The translations under genes were made by a program, and so were the position numbers. The notes beneath the pieces were generated by a model, which did no database searches, was not told where the DNA came from, and saw only the letters and a program-made list of their open reading frames with translations. This document shows, piece after piece, positions 16,544 through 24,787 of a stretch of 64,000 bases of DNA; the first letter of the stretch is position 1, and every line of letters starts with the position of its first letter. The stretch is from an uncultured Clostridia bacterium (GTDB taxonomy: Bacteria > Bacillota > Clostridia > Oscillospirales > Acutalibacteraceae). The stretch is taken from NCBI GenBank assembly GCA_947627725.1, contig CANQXE010000005.1:62001-126000 (forward strand), given 5' to 3'.

Positions 16544-17217
16544 TGTTGATAGCTTCGTTTATTGTTATTGCTTTGATATCATACCTTTTGGGCAGTCTTA
16601 ATTTCGGTGTAATTCTTTCAAGAAAAATTAAAAATGACGACGTCAGAAATTACGGCAGCGGCAACGCTGGAACAACGAATATGCTTAGAAAATACGGAAA
16701 AAAAGCAGCGTTTTTTACAATAGTCGGTGATATGTTAAAGGTCTTTGCGGCAATATTTATTGCCATTCAGGTAATTACTTATACCCCGATGCTTATGTCC
16801 GAAATTGATTCTTCTCCGCTTGGCGCAATTGACGTAAATATGTTTATTAAATCATTTTCGGGCTTTTTCTGCGTTCTCGGTCATATATATCCCTGCTATT
16901 TTAAATTTAAAGGCGGAAAGGGAGTTGCGACCTCAGGAGGAATGGTTTTTGCGATTGACTGGAGAATCGGATTAATTCTTCTTGCAGTATTAATGATTAT
17001 TGTTGCAGTTACGAGATATGTTTCACTTGGAAGTATAATTATTGCTTTGTTTTATCCGGTATTAATTTTTCTTTTACATAGAAGTACCGCGCTTACAATT
17101 ATTGCTTCTGTTTTTACCGTAATTGTAATTGTTGCTCACAGAGAAAATATAAAAAAGCTGATAAATCATACTGAAAACAAAATAGATTTTAAATCAAATA
17201 AAAAAGGCAGTGATTAG
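16543..17217 (+). CDS. plsY: Acyl-phosphate:glycerol-3-phosphate acyltransferase PlsY
   Basis: A 224-residue integral membrane protein with about five helices that makes lysophosphatidic acid from acyl-phosphate and glycerol 3-phosphate, the first acylation of phospholipid synthesis. The three family motifs are visible: GSGNAGTTNMLR (about 37-48), GHIYPCYFKFKGGKGVATSGG (motif 2, near 110-130; first residues GHIYP) and a later AHRENI. It begins one base inside the der stop. The C-terminus is a short basic tail. The strong hairpin that follows ends the operon. Confidence 0.95.
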   Translation: MLIASFIVIALISYLLGSLNFGVILSRKIKNDDVRNYGSGNAGTTNMLRKYGKKAAFFTIVGDMLKVFAAIFIAIQVITYTPMLMSEIDSSPLGAIDVNMFIKSFSGFFCVLGHIYPCYFKFKGGKGVATSGGMVFAIDWRIGLILLAVLMIIVAVTRYVSLGSIIIALFYPVLIFLLHRSTALTIIASVFTVIVIVAHRENIKKLINHTENKIDFKSNKKGSD

Positions 17218-17239
17218 TTTTCTAATCACTGTCTTTTTT
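17206..17239. terminator. Bidirectional terminator between plsY and the sigma factor gene
   Basis: GGCAGTGATTAG (17206-17217) pairs with CTAATCACTGTC (17222-17233; one G-T pair) around a four-base loop, followed by six T. The A run at 17197-17205 gives a T tract for the reverse-strand transcript. Confidence 0.92.
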
Positions 17240-17718
17240 CAGATACTCATTAATTTTTTTAAATCACTTTTAATACGCTGAAGTCTTGAGCGGACTGTTG
17301 ACGCATTTGTTTTCTGGATTTTAGCGATTTCACGGCTTGACATTCCTATTCTTTTAAGCTCTAAAAGTTCTCTGTCTTTTTGTGGCAGATGACCAATCAG
17401 GATTTGAAGCTCAACACTTGCCGTAAAATCCTCATTGTCAATAAAATCAATTTCCGAAAGCTCGTTTTTTTCAATATCCCTCTGCCTCAGTCTGTCACAG
17501 AGCACGCTTTTGGCAATACTGAATATAAGCGATTTTTCATTTTTGATGTTCTTCTGATTAGGCAGATAAGCCCACAGTTTCATAAAAGTAATCTGAGTCA
17601 AATCATCAGCCTCGTCAGCATCAAATCTTTTTAAAAAATAGGATTTTACAGCTTTACAGTAACGCTCATAAACAGAATTAAATTGTTCTATAATATTGTC
17701 ATGACTACGCAATTTCAT
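17239..17718 (-). CDS. ECF-type sigma-70 family RNA polymerase sigma factor
   Basis: A 159-residue short sigma factor with only regions 2 and 4. Region 2 (about 12-80) includes DADEADDLTQITFMKLW, which matches the region 2.2 core-binding pattern (DxxDLxQxxFxxxW). Region 4 (about 105-157) has the LPQKDRELLELKRIGMSS start and an HTH around SREIAKIQKTNASTVRSRLQR. No anti-sigma gene lies next to it. Instead it overlaps by four bases the 213-residue gene upstream, so translation is coupled. The target promoters are unknown; self-regulation through the promoter at 18372-18399 is possible. Confidence 0.88.
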   Translation of the reverse strand: MKLRSHDNIIEQFNSVYERYCKAVKSYFLKRFDADEADDLTQITFMKLWAYLPNQKNIKNEKSLIFSIAKSVLCDRLRQRDIEKNELSEIDFIDNEDFTASVELQILIGHLPQKDRELLELKRIGMSSREIAKIQKTNASTVRSRLQRIKSDLKKLMSI

Positions 17719-18356
17719 ATAATCTTATTACCATAATGTGAATTAGCGGCAACATAACCATATATTAAATTATTGCACTTTATGCTGTTACCGACAAAAA
17801 AATGCAAGTCCTTTTCCTCCAAATCCTTGGTTGTAACGTCAGGAGTGAAGGTAAGGGAATTTCCTGCAATTATTGTGCATCCCTTTTCACAGTATGAAAT
17901 AAACTGTTTGTCAATTTGAAGATTGTTATTATAATATTTTGAATTATTTATATCAAAGTCAGTTTTGAATACTGTTCCGTTTGACGAAATAACCTCAACA
18001 TCAGAATTTTTATCAATAACAGCCATACCGTTAACAAATATTTTTAAAGAAATCTCCTGTGGAATTGAATGTATGATTGCACTTCCGTTTATGACATAGA
18101 TGGTATTTGGATTGACAGTATTGCCGTCAATTATTGACGAGCCGTTGAATGTGCAGATATTTTCATCCTTTCCCGCTTTAATACGGCTTGCCGAATTTAC
18201 TTTAATTTCCGCAAAAGCATCATAAAATTCCTTATCAGCATCAGACGGCAGGACTATTGTCGCCGCGTTTATCAGTTTTATTTTTTTCAGCGCATCGGAT
18301 GAGTAACTCCTTAGGTCAAGAAAGGCTGAATTAATTATTGCTTTTTTTCCGAACAT
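17715..18356 (-). CDS. Unrecognised beta-rich protein (213 aa) coupled to the sigma factor
   Basis: A 213-residue soluble protein with no signal peptide, membrane segment or cysteine cluster. I do not recognise the family. From about residue 85 to 205 it has short repeating beta-strand-like units with Asn-Gly turns (FNGSSIID, INGSAIIHS, VNGMAVIDK, SSNGTVFKT, AGNSLTF, VGNSIKC), which suggest a small beta-helix or bactofilin-like fold. It is the first gene of a two-gene operon with the ECF sigma factor (ATGA overlap). AAGGAG precedes the ATG. It could be a structural protein, or a modulator of the sigma factor taking the place of an anti-sigma; neither is shown. Confidence 0.6.
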   Translation of the reverse strand: MFGKKAIINSAFLDLRSYSSDALKKIKLINAATIVLPSDADKEFYDAFAEIKVNSASRIKAGKDENICTFNGSSIIDGNTVNPNTIYVINGSAIIHSIPQEISLKIFVNGMAVIDKNSDVEVISSNGTVFKTDFDINNSKYYNNNLQIDKQFISYCEKGCTIIAGNSLTFTPDVTTKDLEEKDLHFFVGNSIKCNNLIYGYVAANSHYGNKII

Positions 18357-18371
18357 ATAAATTCTCCTTAA

Positions 18372-18400
18372 ATTTTACATTATTAAACGGTCCGTTCAAT
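18372..18400 (-). promoter_or_regulatory. Palindromic operator overlapping a promoter for the 213-aa/sigma operon
   Basis: ATTAAACGG-T-CCGTTCAAT (18382-18400) is a 19-base palindrome with eight of nine arm positions matching, of the type bound by TetR-like dimers. On the reverse strand TTGAAC (18399-18394) and TAAAAT (18377-18372), 16 bases apart, make a plausible promoter whose -35 lies in the palindrome. TGAAC is also like the -35 of many ECF promoters. No TetR gene is in the window. Confidence 0.5.
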
Positions 18401-18439
18401 AAGTAAGACGAATAAATGTTGTTAAGTGTCCAAAATTGT

Positions 18440-18469
18440 ATAAAAAATAAGCACTGATTACTCAGTGCT
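18440..18469 (-). terminator. Terminator after rpmB
   Basis: AGCACTGA (18450-18457) pairs with TCAGTGCT (18462-18469) around four bases. The A-rich tract at 18440-18449 gives the T run on the reverse strand, directly after rpmB. Confidence 0.85.
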
Positions 18470-18485
18470 GTATTATGCGAAATTA

Positions 18486-18671
18486 TTATGCTCTTTCAAC
18501 CTTACCTGAACGAAGGCATCTTGTGCACACATAAACTCTTTTAGGAGAGCCGTTTACAATAGCCTTAACTTTTTTAATGTTTGGTTTCCACGCTCTGTTT
18601 GATCTCCTGTGTGAGTGAGAAACCTTGATGCCGAAAGATACGTCTTTTCCGCAGTATTCACATTTTGCCAT
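18486..18671 (-). CDS. rpmB: 50S ribosomal protein L28
   Basis: A 61-residue ribosomal protein of the zinc form, with CEYCGKDV at the N-terminus and VCTRCLRSGKV at the C-terminus supplying four cysteines, and the family's SHSHRRSNRAWKPNI segment. GGAGGTG ribosome binding site. It is monocistronic, with its own promoter and terminator. In Bacillus rpmB follows spoVM; here it has moved about 13.5 kb away next to recA and is on the other strand. Confidence 0.97.
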   Translation of the reverse strand: MAKCEYCGKDVSFGIKVSHSHRRSNRAWKPNIKKVKAIVNGSPKRVYVCTRCLRSGKVERA

Positions 18672-18707
18672 TTGCGAACACCTCCTTAAATACTTAGAAC
18701 ATTTGGT

Positions 18708-18736
18708 ATAATATCACAACTACCTCTAAAAAGCAA
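18708..18736 (-). promoter_or_regulatory. Sigma-A promoter for rpmB
   Basis: Reverse strand TTGCTT (18736-18731), 17 bases, TATTAT (18713-18708), about 37 bases before the start codon. Confidence 0.72.
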
Positions 18737-18793
18737 GTATTTTTTTATCGTTTTTTCAAAAATAGCTAATTTTTACTCTTTTTAGTATAACTA

Positions 18794-18822
18794 TTGATTT
18801 TAAATACAATATTTAGTATAAT
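18794..18822 (+). promoter_or_regulatory. Sigma-A promoter for recA
   Basis: TTGATT (18794-18799), 17 bases, TATAAT (18817-18822). I see no GAAC-N4-GTTC LexA box in or around it. Confidence 0.75.
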
Positions 18823-18850
18823 ATACACAATGATTTTTAGGAGGCAGATT

Positions 18851-19975
18851 ATGGCATCAGATAAAAAAACAGCTTTGGAATCCGCTTTGAAACAAATAGA
18901 AAAGAAATACGGCGCAGGTGCGGTTATGCGCCTTGGCGAAAATTCAAAATTAAAGGTTGACGCTATTTCCACAGGCTCGCTTTCACTTGACATAGCAACC
19001 GGTATCGGCGGTCTTCCAAAGGGAAGAATTGTTGAAATTTACGGTCCCGAGTCAAGCGGTAAGACAACGCTTGCCCTTCATTGTATTGCGGAGGCACAAA
19101 AGCTCGGCGGCGAGGCGGCATTTGTTGACGCGGAGCATGCGCTTGATCCTGTCTATGCGGCTAATCTCGGTGTGGATGTTGATTCGCTTCTTGTTTCACA
19201 GCCTGATTACGGCGAGCAGGCATTAGAGATTACCGAGCAGCTTGTCAGCAGCGGCGCTGTTGATATTGTTGTTGTAGATTCTGTTGCTGCCCTTGTTCCA
19301 AAAAGCGAAATTGAGGGAGATATGGGTGACAGCCACGTCGGTCAGCACGCACGTCTTATGTCGCAGGCGCTTCGCAAGCTTGCAGGAACTGTTAATAAAA
19401 CAAACTGCATTATAATTTTTATCAATCAGCTTCGTGAAAAAATCGGTGTTATTTATGGTAACCCTGAGGTTACAACAGGCGGTAGGGCTCTTAAATTTTA
19501 TTCGTCAATCAGAATTGACGTAAGAAAGGCAGAGCAAATCAAAAACGGCAGTGAGGTTTTAGGTTCACACACAAAAGTAAAGATTGTTAAAAATAAGGTA
19601 GCCCCTCCGTTTAAATCTGCTGAGTTTGACATTATGTACGGTACAGGTATCAGTAAGGACGGAGAAATTCTTGATATGGCTGTCGAGTACGATATTATAC
19701 ATAAGAGCGGCTCTTGGTTTTCATACAACGATCAAAGGCTCGGACAAGGCAGGGACAATGTTAAGGAAATGATTAAAAATGACCCTGAATTTGCTGAAAA
19801 GCTTGAAAATCAAATTAAAGAAAAGCTCGCTGAGATACAGGAAAAATCAGACCACAAGTACAGACCGAAAGCAGCTCCTATGGCAAAAACAGATGATGAA
19901 GAAGCTCCCGCTAAGACAACACGCGCAGCTGCGAGGGCAAAGCTCGATATAGCTGTTGAAGATGATGAGGACTAA
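18851..19975 (+). CDS. recA: Recombinase A
   Basis: A 374-residue RecA, the ATP-dependent strand-exchange protein of homologous recombination and SOS co-protease. Walker A is GPESSGKT (65-72); the SDSVAALVP-like Walker B region, the [10 protein letters not shown] loop and [14 protein letters not shown] are all present. The C-terminal tail is acidic and lysine/alanine rich, as usual. ATG 18851 has GGAGG upstream and gives [13 protein letters not shown]. Its stop overlaps the recX start (TAATG), so its modulator is made from the same message. Confidence 0.98.
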   Translation: MASDKKTALESALKQIEKKYGAGAVMRLGENSKLKVDAISTGSLSLDIATGIGGLPKGRIVEIYGPESSGKTTLALHCIAEAQKLGGEAAFVDAEHALDPVYAANLGVDVDSLLVSQPDYGEQALEITEQLVSSGAVDIVVVDSVAALVPKSEIEGDMGDSHVGQHARLMSQALRKLAGTVNKTNCIIIFINQLREKIGVIYGNPEVTTGGRALKFYSSIRIDVRKAEQIKNGSEVLGSHTKVKIVKNKVAPPFKSAEFDIMYGTGISKDGEILDMAVEYDIIHKSGSWFSYNDQRLGQGRDNVKEMIKNDPEFAEKLENQIKEKLAEIQEKSDHKYRPKAAPMAKTDDEEAPAKTTRAAARAKLDIAVEDDED

Positions 19976-20583
19976 TGATTATTAAACACCAAAGGGGCAG
20001 GGGAAACAAGGTTCATCTGCTCCTTGATGATGAATATGTAATTACAACCGATATCAATTTCTGGCTTGATCATTATATTGCTGACGGGACAGATATTGAT
20101 GAAGAGGAATGGCAAAGGCTTGTTGAGGGTATTAATTATAAAAAGGCGCTTAATAAGTGTGCCGACCTGCTGTCAAGGCGTGAGCATTCGGTTAAAGAGC
20201 TGAGATTAAAACTTCTCAGAACTGTTGATGAGAAGAGCGCAGATAAAGCAATCAAGAGGTACCTTGAGGCAGGATATCTTGATGACGAGCATTTTTGCGA
20301 AAGCCTTGTCGAATACCTTTATAACGTAAAAAAGTATTCAACAAACCATGTAAAGCAGGAGTGTTATAAGCGCGGCGTTGACAGCGATATTATTAACCGT
20401 GTGCTTGAAAATTTCAATGTTGATAATACAAACACAATTATTGACCTTATTGAAAAAAAGTATTTATCTAAGCTTGAGCAGGAAAACGGAAAAGAAAAAG
20501 TTATTGCCGCCTTACAGCGCAAGGGCTTTTCGTATTCTGATATAAAGTCGGCGTTTTACAGGATGGAACAGGATGAATTTTAA
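19975..20583 (+). CDS. recX: Regulatory protein RecX
   Basis: A 202-residue helical protein of the RecX family, which binds RecA filaments and limits them. It is made of repeated three-helix units; LLSRREHSVKELRLKL and YLDDEHFCESLVEYL are the conserved parts. Length is normal for Firmicutes. Overlaps recA by one base and rimO by eleven. Confidence 0.9.
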   Translation: MIIKHQRGRGNKVHLLLDDEYVITTDINFWLDHYIADGTDIDEEEWQRLVEGINYKKALNKCADLLSRREHSVKELRLKLLRTVDEKSADKAIKRYLEAGYLDDEHFCESLVEYLYNVKKYSTNHVKQECYKRGVDSDIINRVLENFNVDNTNTIIDLIEKKYLSKLEQENGKEKVIAALQRKGFSYSDIKSAFYRMEQDEF

Positions 20584-21892
20584 GGTTGGTATGATTTCAC
20601 TCGGCTGTCCGAAAAATCAGGTTGACGGCGAGATTATGCTTGAAAAACTGAATAAGAGCGGTTTTGAAATTTCAAAGTCGATTGAGGACAGCGACCTTAT
20701 GATTATCAATACCTGCGGATTTATTGAGGACGCGAAGCGTGAGGCGATTGAAACAATCCTTGAGGTTGCCGAATACAAGACTGCCGGGCTGATTTCGGCA
20801 ATTGTTGTTACGGGATGTCTTGCTGAAAGGTATCAGGACGAAATTCTAAGGGAAATACCGGAGGTTGATTCCGTAATCGGTATAGGCGCAGACAAAGATA
20901 TAGTAAAGGTCTGTCAGAAGGCTCTGTTAGGTATTCAGACGAGTTTTTATCCGGATAAGAAGTATCTTTTCCTTGAGGGTGAAAGAATGCTTTCTACGCC
21001 GTCACATTGGGCATATCTTAAAATAAGCGACGGATGTGATAATAAATGCTCATACTGCGCAATACCCTCAATCCGCGGCGGATATATTGAACGTCCTGTT
21101 GAAAGTATTGTTGCTGAGGCAAAAGACCTTGCGGACAAGGGTATCAAGGAAATAATTTTAATTGCCCAGGATACTACTAAATACGGAATAAAGTTATACG
21201 GTGAATACAAGCTTCCGAAACTGTTAAAAGAACTTGTGAAAATTGACGGGATTGAGTGGATAAGACTCTTTTACTGTTATCCCGACAGAATAACAGATGA
21301 ACTTATTGAAGTTATTTCACAGGAGGAAAAAATCTGTTCTTATATAGATATCCCTCTTCAGCATTGTAACAGCGGTATTTTGAAAGCAATGAACAGAAAC
21401 GGCTCATATGAATCGCTTAAGGATTTACTTCTGAAAATGAAATCAAAAATTCCCGACCTTGCGATTCGCACAACATTTATGGTCGGTTTTCCGGGGGAGA
21501 GCAAGGAGCGGTTTGAAGAGCTGTGCCGATTTGTAAAGGATATCAAGTTTGATAAAATGGGATGCTTTACCTTTTCGCCTGAGGAGGATACACCTGCCTT
21601 TGATTTTGATAATCAGATAGATGAGGACGTAAAAAAACGGCGTGCCGAGGTACTTATGGATATTCAGTATTCAATTACCGAGGCATCGAATAAAAGCCGT
21701 GTAGGTAATATTTATAAGGCTGTTATTGATAAAAAGGAAGAAGAACATTATATCGGCAGGTCGTATCTCGATTCACCTGAAATTGACAGCGGTATAATAA
21801 TTTCTTCATCACGAGTGCTGAAACCGGGCGATTTTATTGATGTCAGAATAACAGATTATGACGGCTACGATCTTATAGGAGAAGAAATATGA
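20573..21892 (+). CDS. rimO: Ribosomal protein S12 methylthiotransferase RimO
   Basis: A 439-residue radical-SAM methylthiotransferase that modifies an aspartate of ribosomal protein S12. Its N-terminus (VGMISLGCPKNQVDGE) is the RimO signature. NTCGFI and TGCLAERY supply the other auxiliary cluster cysteines; CDNKCSYCAIP is the radical-SAM motif; a TRAM domain ends the protein. It is the second enzyme of this superfamily in the window besides MtaB. Starts eleven bases before the recX stop. Confidence 0.95.
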   Translation: MNFKVGMISLGCPKNQVDGEIMLEKLNKSGFEISKSIEDSDLMIINTCGFIEDAKREAIETILEVAEYKTAGLISAIVVTGCLAERYQDEILREIPEVDSVIGIGADKDIVKVCQKALLGIQTSFYPDKKYLFLEGERMLSTPSHWAYLKISDGCDNKCSYCAIPSIRGGYIERPVESIVAEAKDLADKGIKEIILIAQDTTKYGIKLYGEYKLPKLLKELVKIDGIEWIRLFYCYPDRITDELIEVISQEEKICSYIDIPLQHCNSGILKAMNRNGSYESLKDLLLKMKSKIPDLAIRTTFMVGFPGESKERFEELCRFVKDIKFDKMGCFTFSPEEDTPAFDFDNQIDEDVKKRRAEVLMDIQYSITEASNKSRVGNIYKAVIDKKEEEHYIGRSYLDSPEIDSGIIISSSRVLKPGDFIDVRITDYDGYDLIGEEI

Positions 21893-22455
21893 ATTTACCG
21901 AATAGAATTACTGTATTCAGATTTTGCTGTATTCCGTTTTTAATGGCGTTTGCGTTTATTGAGTTTCCATATCACTGGGTAGCGACGCTTATCACCTATT
22001 TTATTGCCTGTATGAGTGACAAGGTTGACGGAATTATTGCAAGAAAGCAGGGACTTGTTACCGATTTCGGTAAACTGATGGATCCGCTTTCGGATAAGAG
22101 CCTTGTATTTGCGGCATACATAATTTTAATGAATATGGGTTGGCATACGGATATATGCATTATGCTTATGCTTGCGCGTGAGTTTTTAGTTGCGGGTATA
22201 AGAATGGCTGCCGCCACAACAGGCGAGGTTATTGCCGCTAACGCGTTTGGCAAATGCAAAACCTTTTTACAGATGGCGACAACAGGAATGACCTTCCTGT
22301 TGCTTGCGATAGGTGAGGGTGCAGCTGATATTGATATGAGTACCCCTTGGCTTAATATTTACTGTACGATTGCTTTTTGGATTGTTGCGGTTATAACCGT
22401 TTTAAGCGGTCTTATATATGCCAAGGACGGCTGGCATTTAATAAAAACAAAATAA
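21889..22455 (+). CDS. pgsA: CDP-diacylglycerol-glycerol-3-phosphate 3-phosphatidyltransferase
   Basis: A 188-residue membrane enzyme that makes phosphatidylglycerol phosphate. The CDP-alcohol phosphotransferase motif D-x2-DG-x2-AR-x8-G-x3-D-x3-D is complete, running from DKVDGIIARK to KLMDPLSD (about 43-65). About five hydrophobic helices. It overlaps the rimO stop by four bases (ATGA) and is the last gene of the recA operon. The rimO-pgsA pairing is common in Firmicutes. Confidence 0.95.
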   Translation: MNLPNRITVFRFCCIPFLMAFAFIEFPYHWVATLITYFIACMSDKVDGIIARKQGLVTDFGKLMDPLSDKSLVFAAYIILMNMGWHTDICIMLMLAREFLVAGIRMAAATTGEVIAANAFGKCKTFLQMATTGMTFLLLAIGEGAADIDMSTPWLNIYCTIAFWIVAVITVLSGLIYAKDGWHLIKTK

Positions 22456-22458
22456 TAG

Positions 22459-22486
22459 TTGCAAATTTTGGAAAAACATATATAAT
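22459..22486 (+). promoter_or_regulatory. Sigma-A promoter for the T-box/cysE-cysS transcript
   Basis: TTGCAA (22459-22464), 16 bases, TATAAT (22481-22486). Initiation near 22493 would start just before Stem I of the leader. Confidence 0.72.
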
Positions 22487-22496
22487 ATTATTGATA

Positions 22497-22731
22497 CTTA
22501 AAAACTGTGACAGAGAGAAGTAGGCAGATATTTGCTGCTCAGAGAGTAGACTGTTATGCTGCGAGGTCTATGAGTAAACCTGCCAAAATGCACTCTTGAG
22601 TTGCTTGGAGGAATTTTTAGTATTCCAAGCCGGTATGCTCCGTTAAAGGCAAAGCTGTGAAAGCAGTTGAGTATAAACAAGAGTGGAACCGCAGTATTAC
22701 ATTGCCTCTGTCATTGACAGGGGCATTTTTT
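22497..22731 (+). ncRNA. Cysteine-specific T-box leader (tRNA-Cys-sensing riboswitch)
   Basis: A T-box leader before cysE. It has AGAGAG (22540s) and the distal loop TGCTGCGAG of Stem I, the specifier context AAAA-TGC-ACTCTTGAG with TGC (Cys) at 22589-22591, and the T-box core GAGTGGAACCGC (22681-22692). TGGA at 22684-22687 would pair with the UCCA end of uncharged tRNA-Cys. A terminator follows at 22704-22731. When tRNA-Cys is uncharged the antiterminator forms and the cysteine synthesis/charging genes are read. Confidence 0.92.
22704..22731 (+). terminator. T-box regulated terminator
   Basis: GCCTCTGTC (22704-22712) pairs with GACAGGGGC (22716-22724; one T-G pair) around ATT, followed by a T run. 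It competes with the antiterminator that includes the T-box core. Confidence 0.9.
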
Positions 22732-22752
22732 ATTATGGAGGGAGAATGAGTT

Positions 22753-23394
22753 ATGTTTAACTCTTTGAAGGAAGATATAAAGAGTTTTATGAATCATGAC
22801 CCGGCGGCAAGAAGCCCTATTGAAATAGTTTTGCTTTATCCCGGCTTTAAAGCACTGCGAAGTCATAGAAAGGCTAACTGGTTTTTACGCCATAATATGC
22901 CTTTTATCGCAAGATATATCAGTCAGCGCTCGGCACACAGAACGGGTATTGAAATTCATCCCGGTGCTAAGATCGGTAAACGTGTCTGTATTGACCACGG
23001 AAGCGGTATTGTAATCGGCGAAACGACGGAAATCGGCGATGATGTAATGATATATCAGGGAGTTACTCTCGGAGGTACAGGCAAAGACGTTGGCAAGCGT
23101 CATCCGACTATTGAGAGCGGCGTTATGATAGGTGCGGGCGCTAAGGTTCTCGGTCCTATCACAATCGGCAGAAACGCTAAGATTGCCGCAGGTGCTGTCG
23201 TTGTTAAAAATGTTGAACCAAACTGCACTGTTGTCGGCGTTCCCGGCAAAATTGTAAGAATTGACGGTGAGAGGGTAGATGATCTTGATCAGATTAACCT
23301 TCCTGACCCTGTAATGAACGCAATTGAAAAAAACCAAAATAAAATTAAGGAATTAGAAGAAGAAATCACAGCTTTAAAGGAGTCTGTTAAATGA
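22753..23394 (+). CDS. cysE: Serine O-acetyltransferase
   Basis: A 213-residue enzyme that acetylates L-serine with acetyl-CoA, the first step of cysteine synthesis. N-terminal helical part, then left-handed beta-helix hexapeptide repeats with GIEIHPGAKIG, DHGSGIVIGET and GAGAKVLGPITIG, ending in VVGVPGKIV. This is the shorter Bacillus-type form. It is controlled by the T-box leader and overlaps cysS by four bases. Confidence 0.96.
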   Translation: MFNSLKEDIKSFMNHDPAARSPIEIVLLYPGFKALRSHRKANWFLRHNMPFIARYISQRSAHRTGIEIHPGAKIGKRVCIDHGSGIVIGETTEIGDDVMIYQGVTLGGTGKDVGKRHPTIESGVMIGAGAKVLGPITIGRNAKIAAGAVVVKNVEPNCTVVGVPGKIVRIDGERVDDLDQINLPDPVMNAIEKNQNKIKELEEEITALKESVK

Positions 23395-24782
23395 GAATTT
23401 ATAACACAATGACGCGCCGGAAAGAGGAATTTGTTCCCGTTGATAAAAATGAAATAAAGATTTACGCATGCGGACCTACCGTTTATAACTTTATTCACAT
23501 CGGCAATGCAAGACCTCTCTGCGTTTTTGATGTTCTCAGAAGATATCTTGAGTACCGCGGTATGAATGTCAGATTTGTACAGAACTTTACTGATGTCGAC
23601 GACAAGATAATCAAAAGAGCAAATGAAGAGGGTTTAACCTTTGAGGAAGTTTCAAAAAAGTACATTGAGGAGTTCTGGACCGACGCCCATGGACTGAATT
23701 TCAAGGATGCTACGGTACATCCTTTGGCTACTGAAAATATTGATGAGATTATAAATATTATCAGGACACTTGAGGAAAAGGGGTACGCTTACGCCGTTGA
23801 CGGAGATGTATATTTCAGAACACTTAAATTTAAGGATTACGGAAAGCTGAGCCACCAGCCTATTGAGGATTTGCAGTCGGGTGCCAGAATTGCGGTAGGC
23901 GAGAAGAAAGAGGATCCGCTCGATTTTGCCCTCTGGAAGTCAGCGAAGGAAGGGGAACCTTACTGGGAATCACCTTGGGGAAAGGGCAGACCCGGCTGGC
24001 ATATTGAATGTTCGGCAATGAACAGACGATATCTCGGCAAAACTATTGATATTCATTGCGGCGGACAGGATTTAATTTTTCCTCACCACGAAAATGAGAT
24101 TGCTCAGAGCGAGTGCGCAAACGGCTGTACGTTTGCAAAATACTGGATGCACAACGGTTATATAAATGTTGACAATGTTAAAATGAGCAAATCGCTCGGG
24201 AATTTCAAAACAGTGCGTGAAATAGCAGACGTTTACGGATATGAGGTCATCCGCTATTTTCTTATTTCATCTCATTACCGCTCACCGATTAATTATAATC
24301 TTGAAATTATTGAGCAGTGCCGCTCCGCACTTGAAAGGCTCTATACCTGCCGTGAAAGTCTTGACTTTGCTATTAAAAACGCTAAGACAGTAGACGATGA
24401 TAATAGTCTTATCGACCTTTTGAACAGCCGCAGAGAGCAGTTTATCTCCGCAATGGATGATGACCTTAATACCGCTGACGGTATTTCTGCAGTATTTGAG
24501 CTTGTTAAGGATATTAATACAAAAGTGCTTGATAAAGATGTTTCCGTGAATGTATGCAGGACGGCTGCAAAAGTATTTGACGAGCTTTGCGACGTACTTG
24601 GTATTCTATATAACAGAAAGTCAAATGACCTTGACGCCGAAATTGAAGAGCTTATTTCTAAAAGACAGGAGGCGAGAGCGAACAAGGACTGGGCTACGGC
24701 TGATAAAATTCGTGATGATTTAAAGAGCAGGGGAATTATTCTTAAGGATACACCGCAGGGTGTTACATGGACAAAGGAGTAA
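23391..24782 (+). CDS. cysS: Cysteinyl-tRNA synthetase
   Basis: A 463-residue class I synthetase charging tRNA-Cys. The zinc-site Cys in [20 protein letters not shown] directly precedes the HIGH-like IHIGN motif; GWHIECSAM and [18 protein letters not shown] follow, and KMSKS is in VKMSKSLGN. Length is normal. It overlaps cysE by four bases, so precursor supply and tRNA charging share one T-box control. Confidence 0.97.
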   Translation: MRIYNTMTRRKEEFVPVDKNEIKIYACGPTVYNFIHIGNARPLCVFDVLRRYLEYRGMNVRFVQNFTDVDDKIIKRANEEGLTFEEVSKKYIEEFWTDAHGLNFKDATVHPLATENIDEIINIIRTLEEKGYAYAVDGDVYFRTLKFKDYGKLSHQPIEDLQSGARIAVGEKKEDPLDFALWKSAKEGEPYWESPWGKGRPGWHIECSAMNRRYLGKTIDIHCGGQDLIFPHHENEIAQSECANGCTFAKYWMHNGYINVDNVKMSKSLGNFKTVREIADVYGYEVIRYFLISSHYRSPINYNLEIIEQCRSALERLYTCRESLDFAIKNAKTVDDDNSLIDLLNSRREQFISAMDDDLNTADGISAVFELVKDINTKVLDKDVSVNVCRTAAKVFDELCDVLGILYNRKSNDLDAEIEELISKRQEARANKDWATADKIRDDLKSRGIILKDTPQGVTWTKE

Positions 24783-24787
24783 AAATT

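Noticed and set aside
18780-18850. A LexA box at the recA promoter
   Set aside because: No GAAC-N4-GTTC or close variant is seen in the region; SOS control cannot be claimed here.
22498-22680. A 60-residue reverse frame over the T-box leader
   Set aside because: The sequence is explained by the T-box RNA structure; no ribosome binding site or conservation.
24341-24685. A 114-residue reverse frame inside cysS
   Set aside because: It is opposite the cysS coding sequence, which is full length with intact HIGH and KMSKS motifs.
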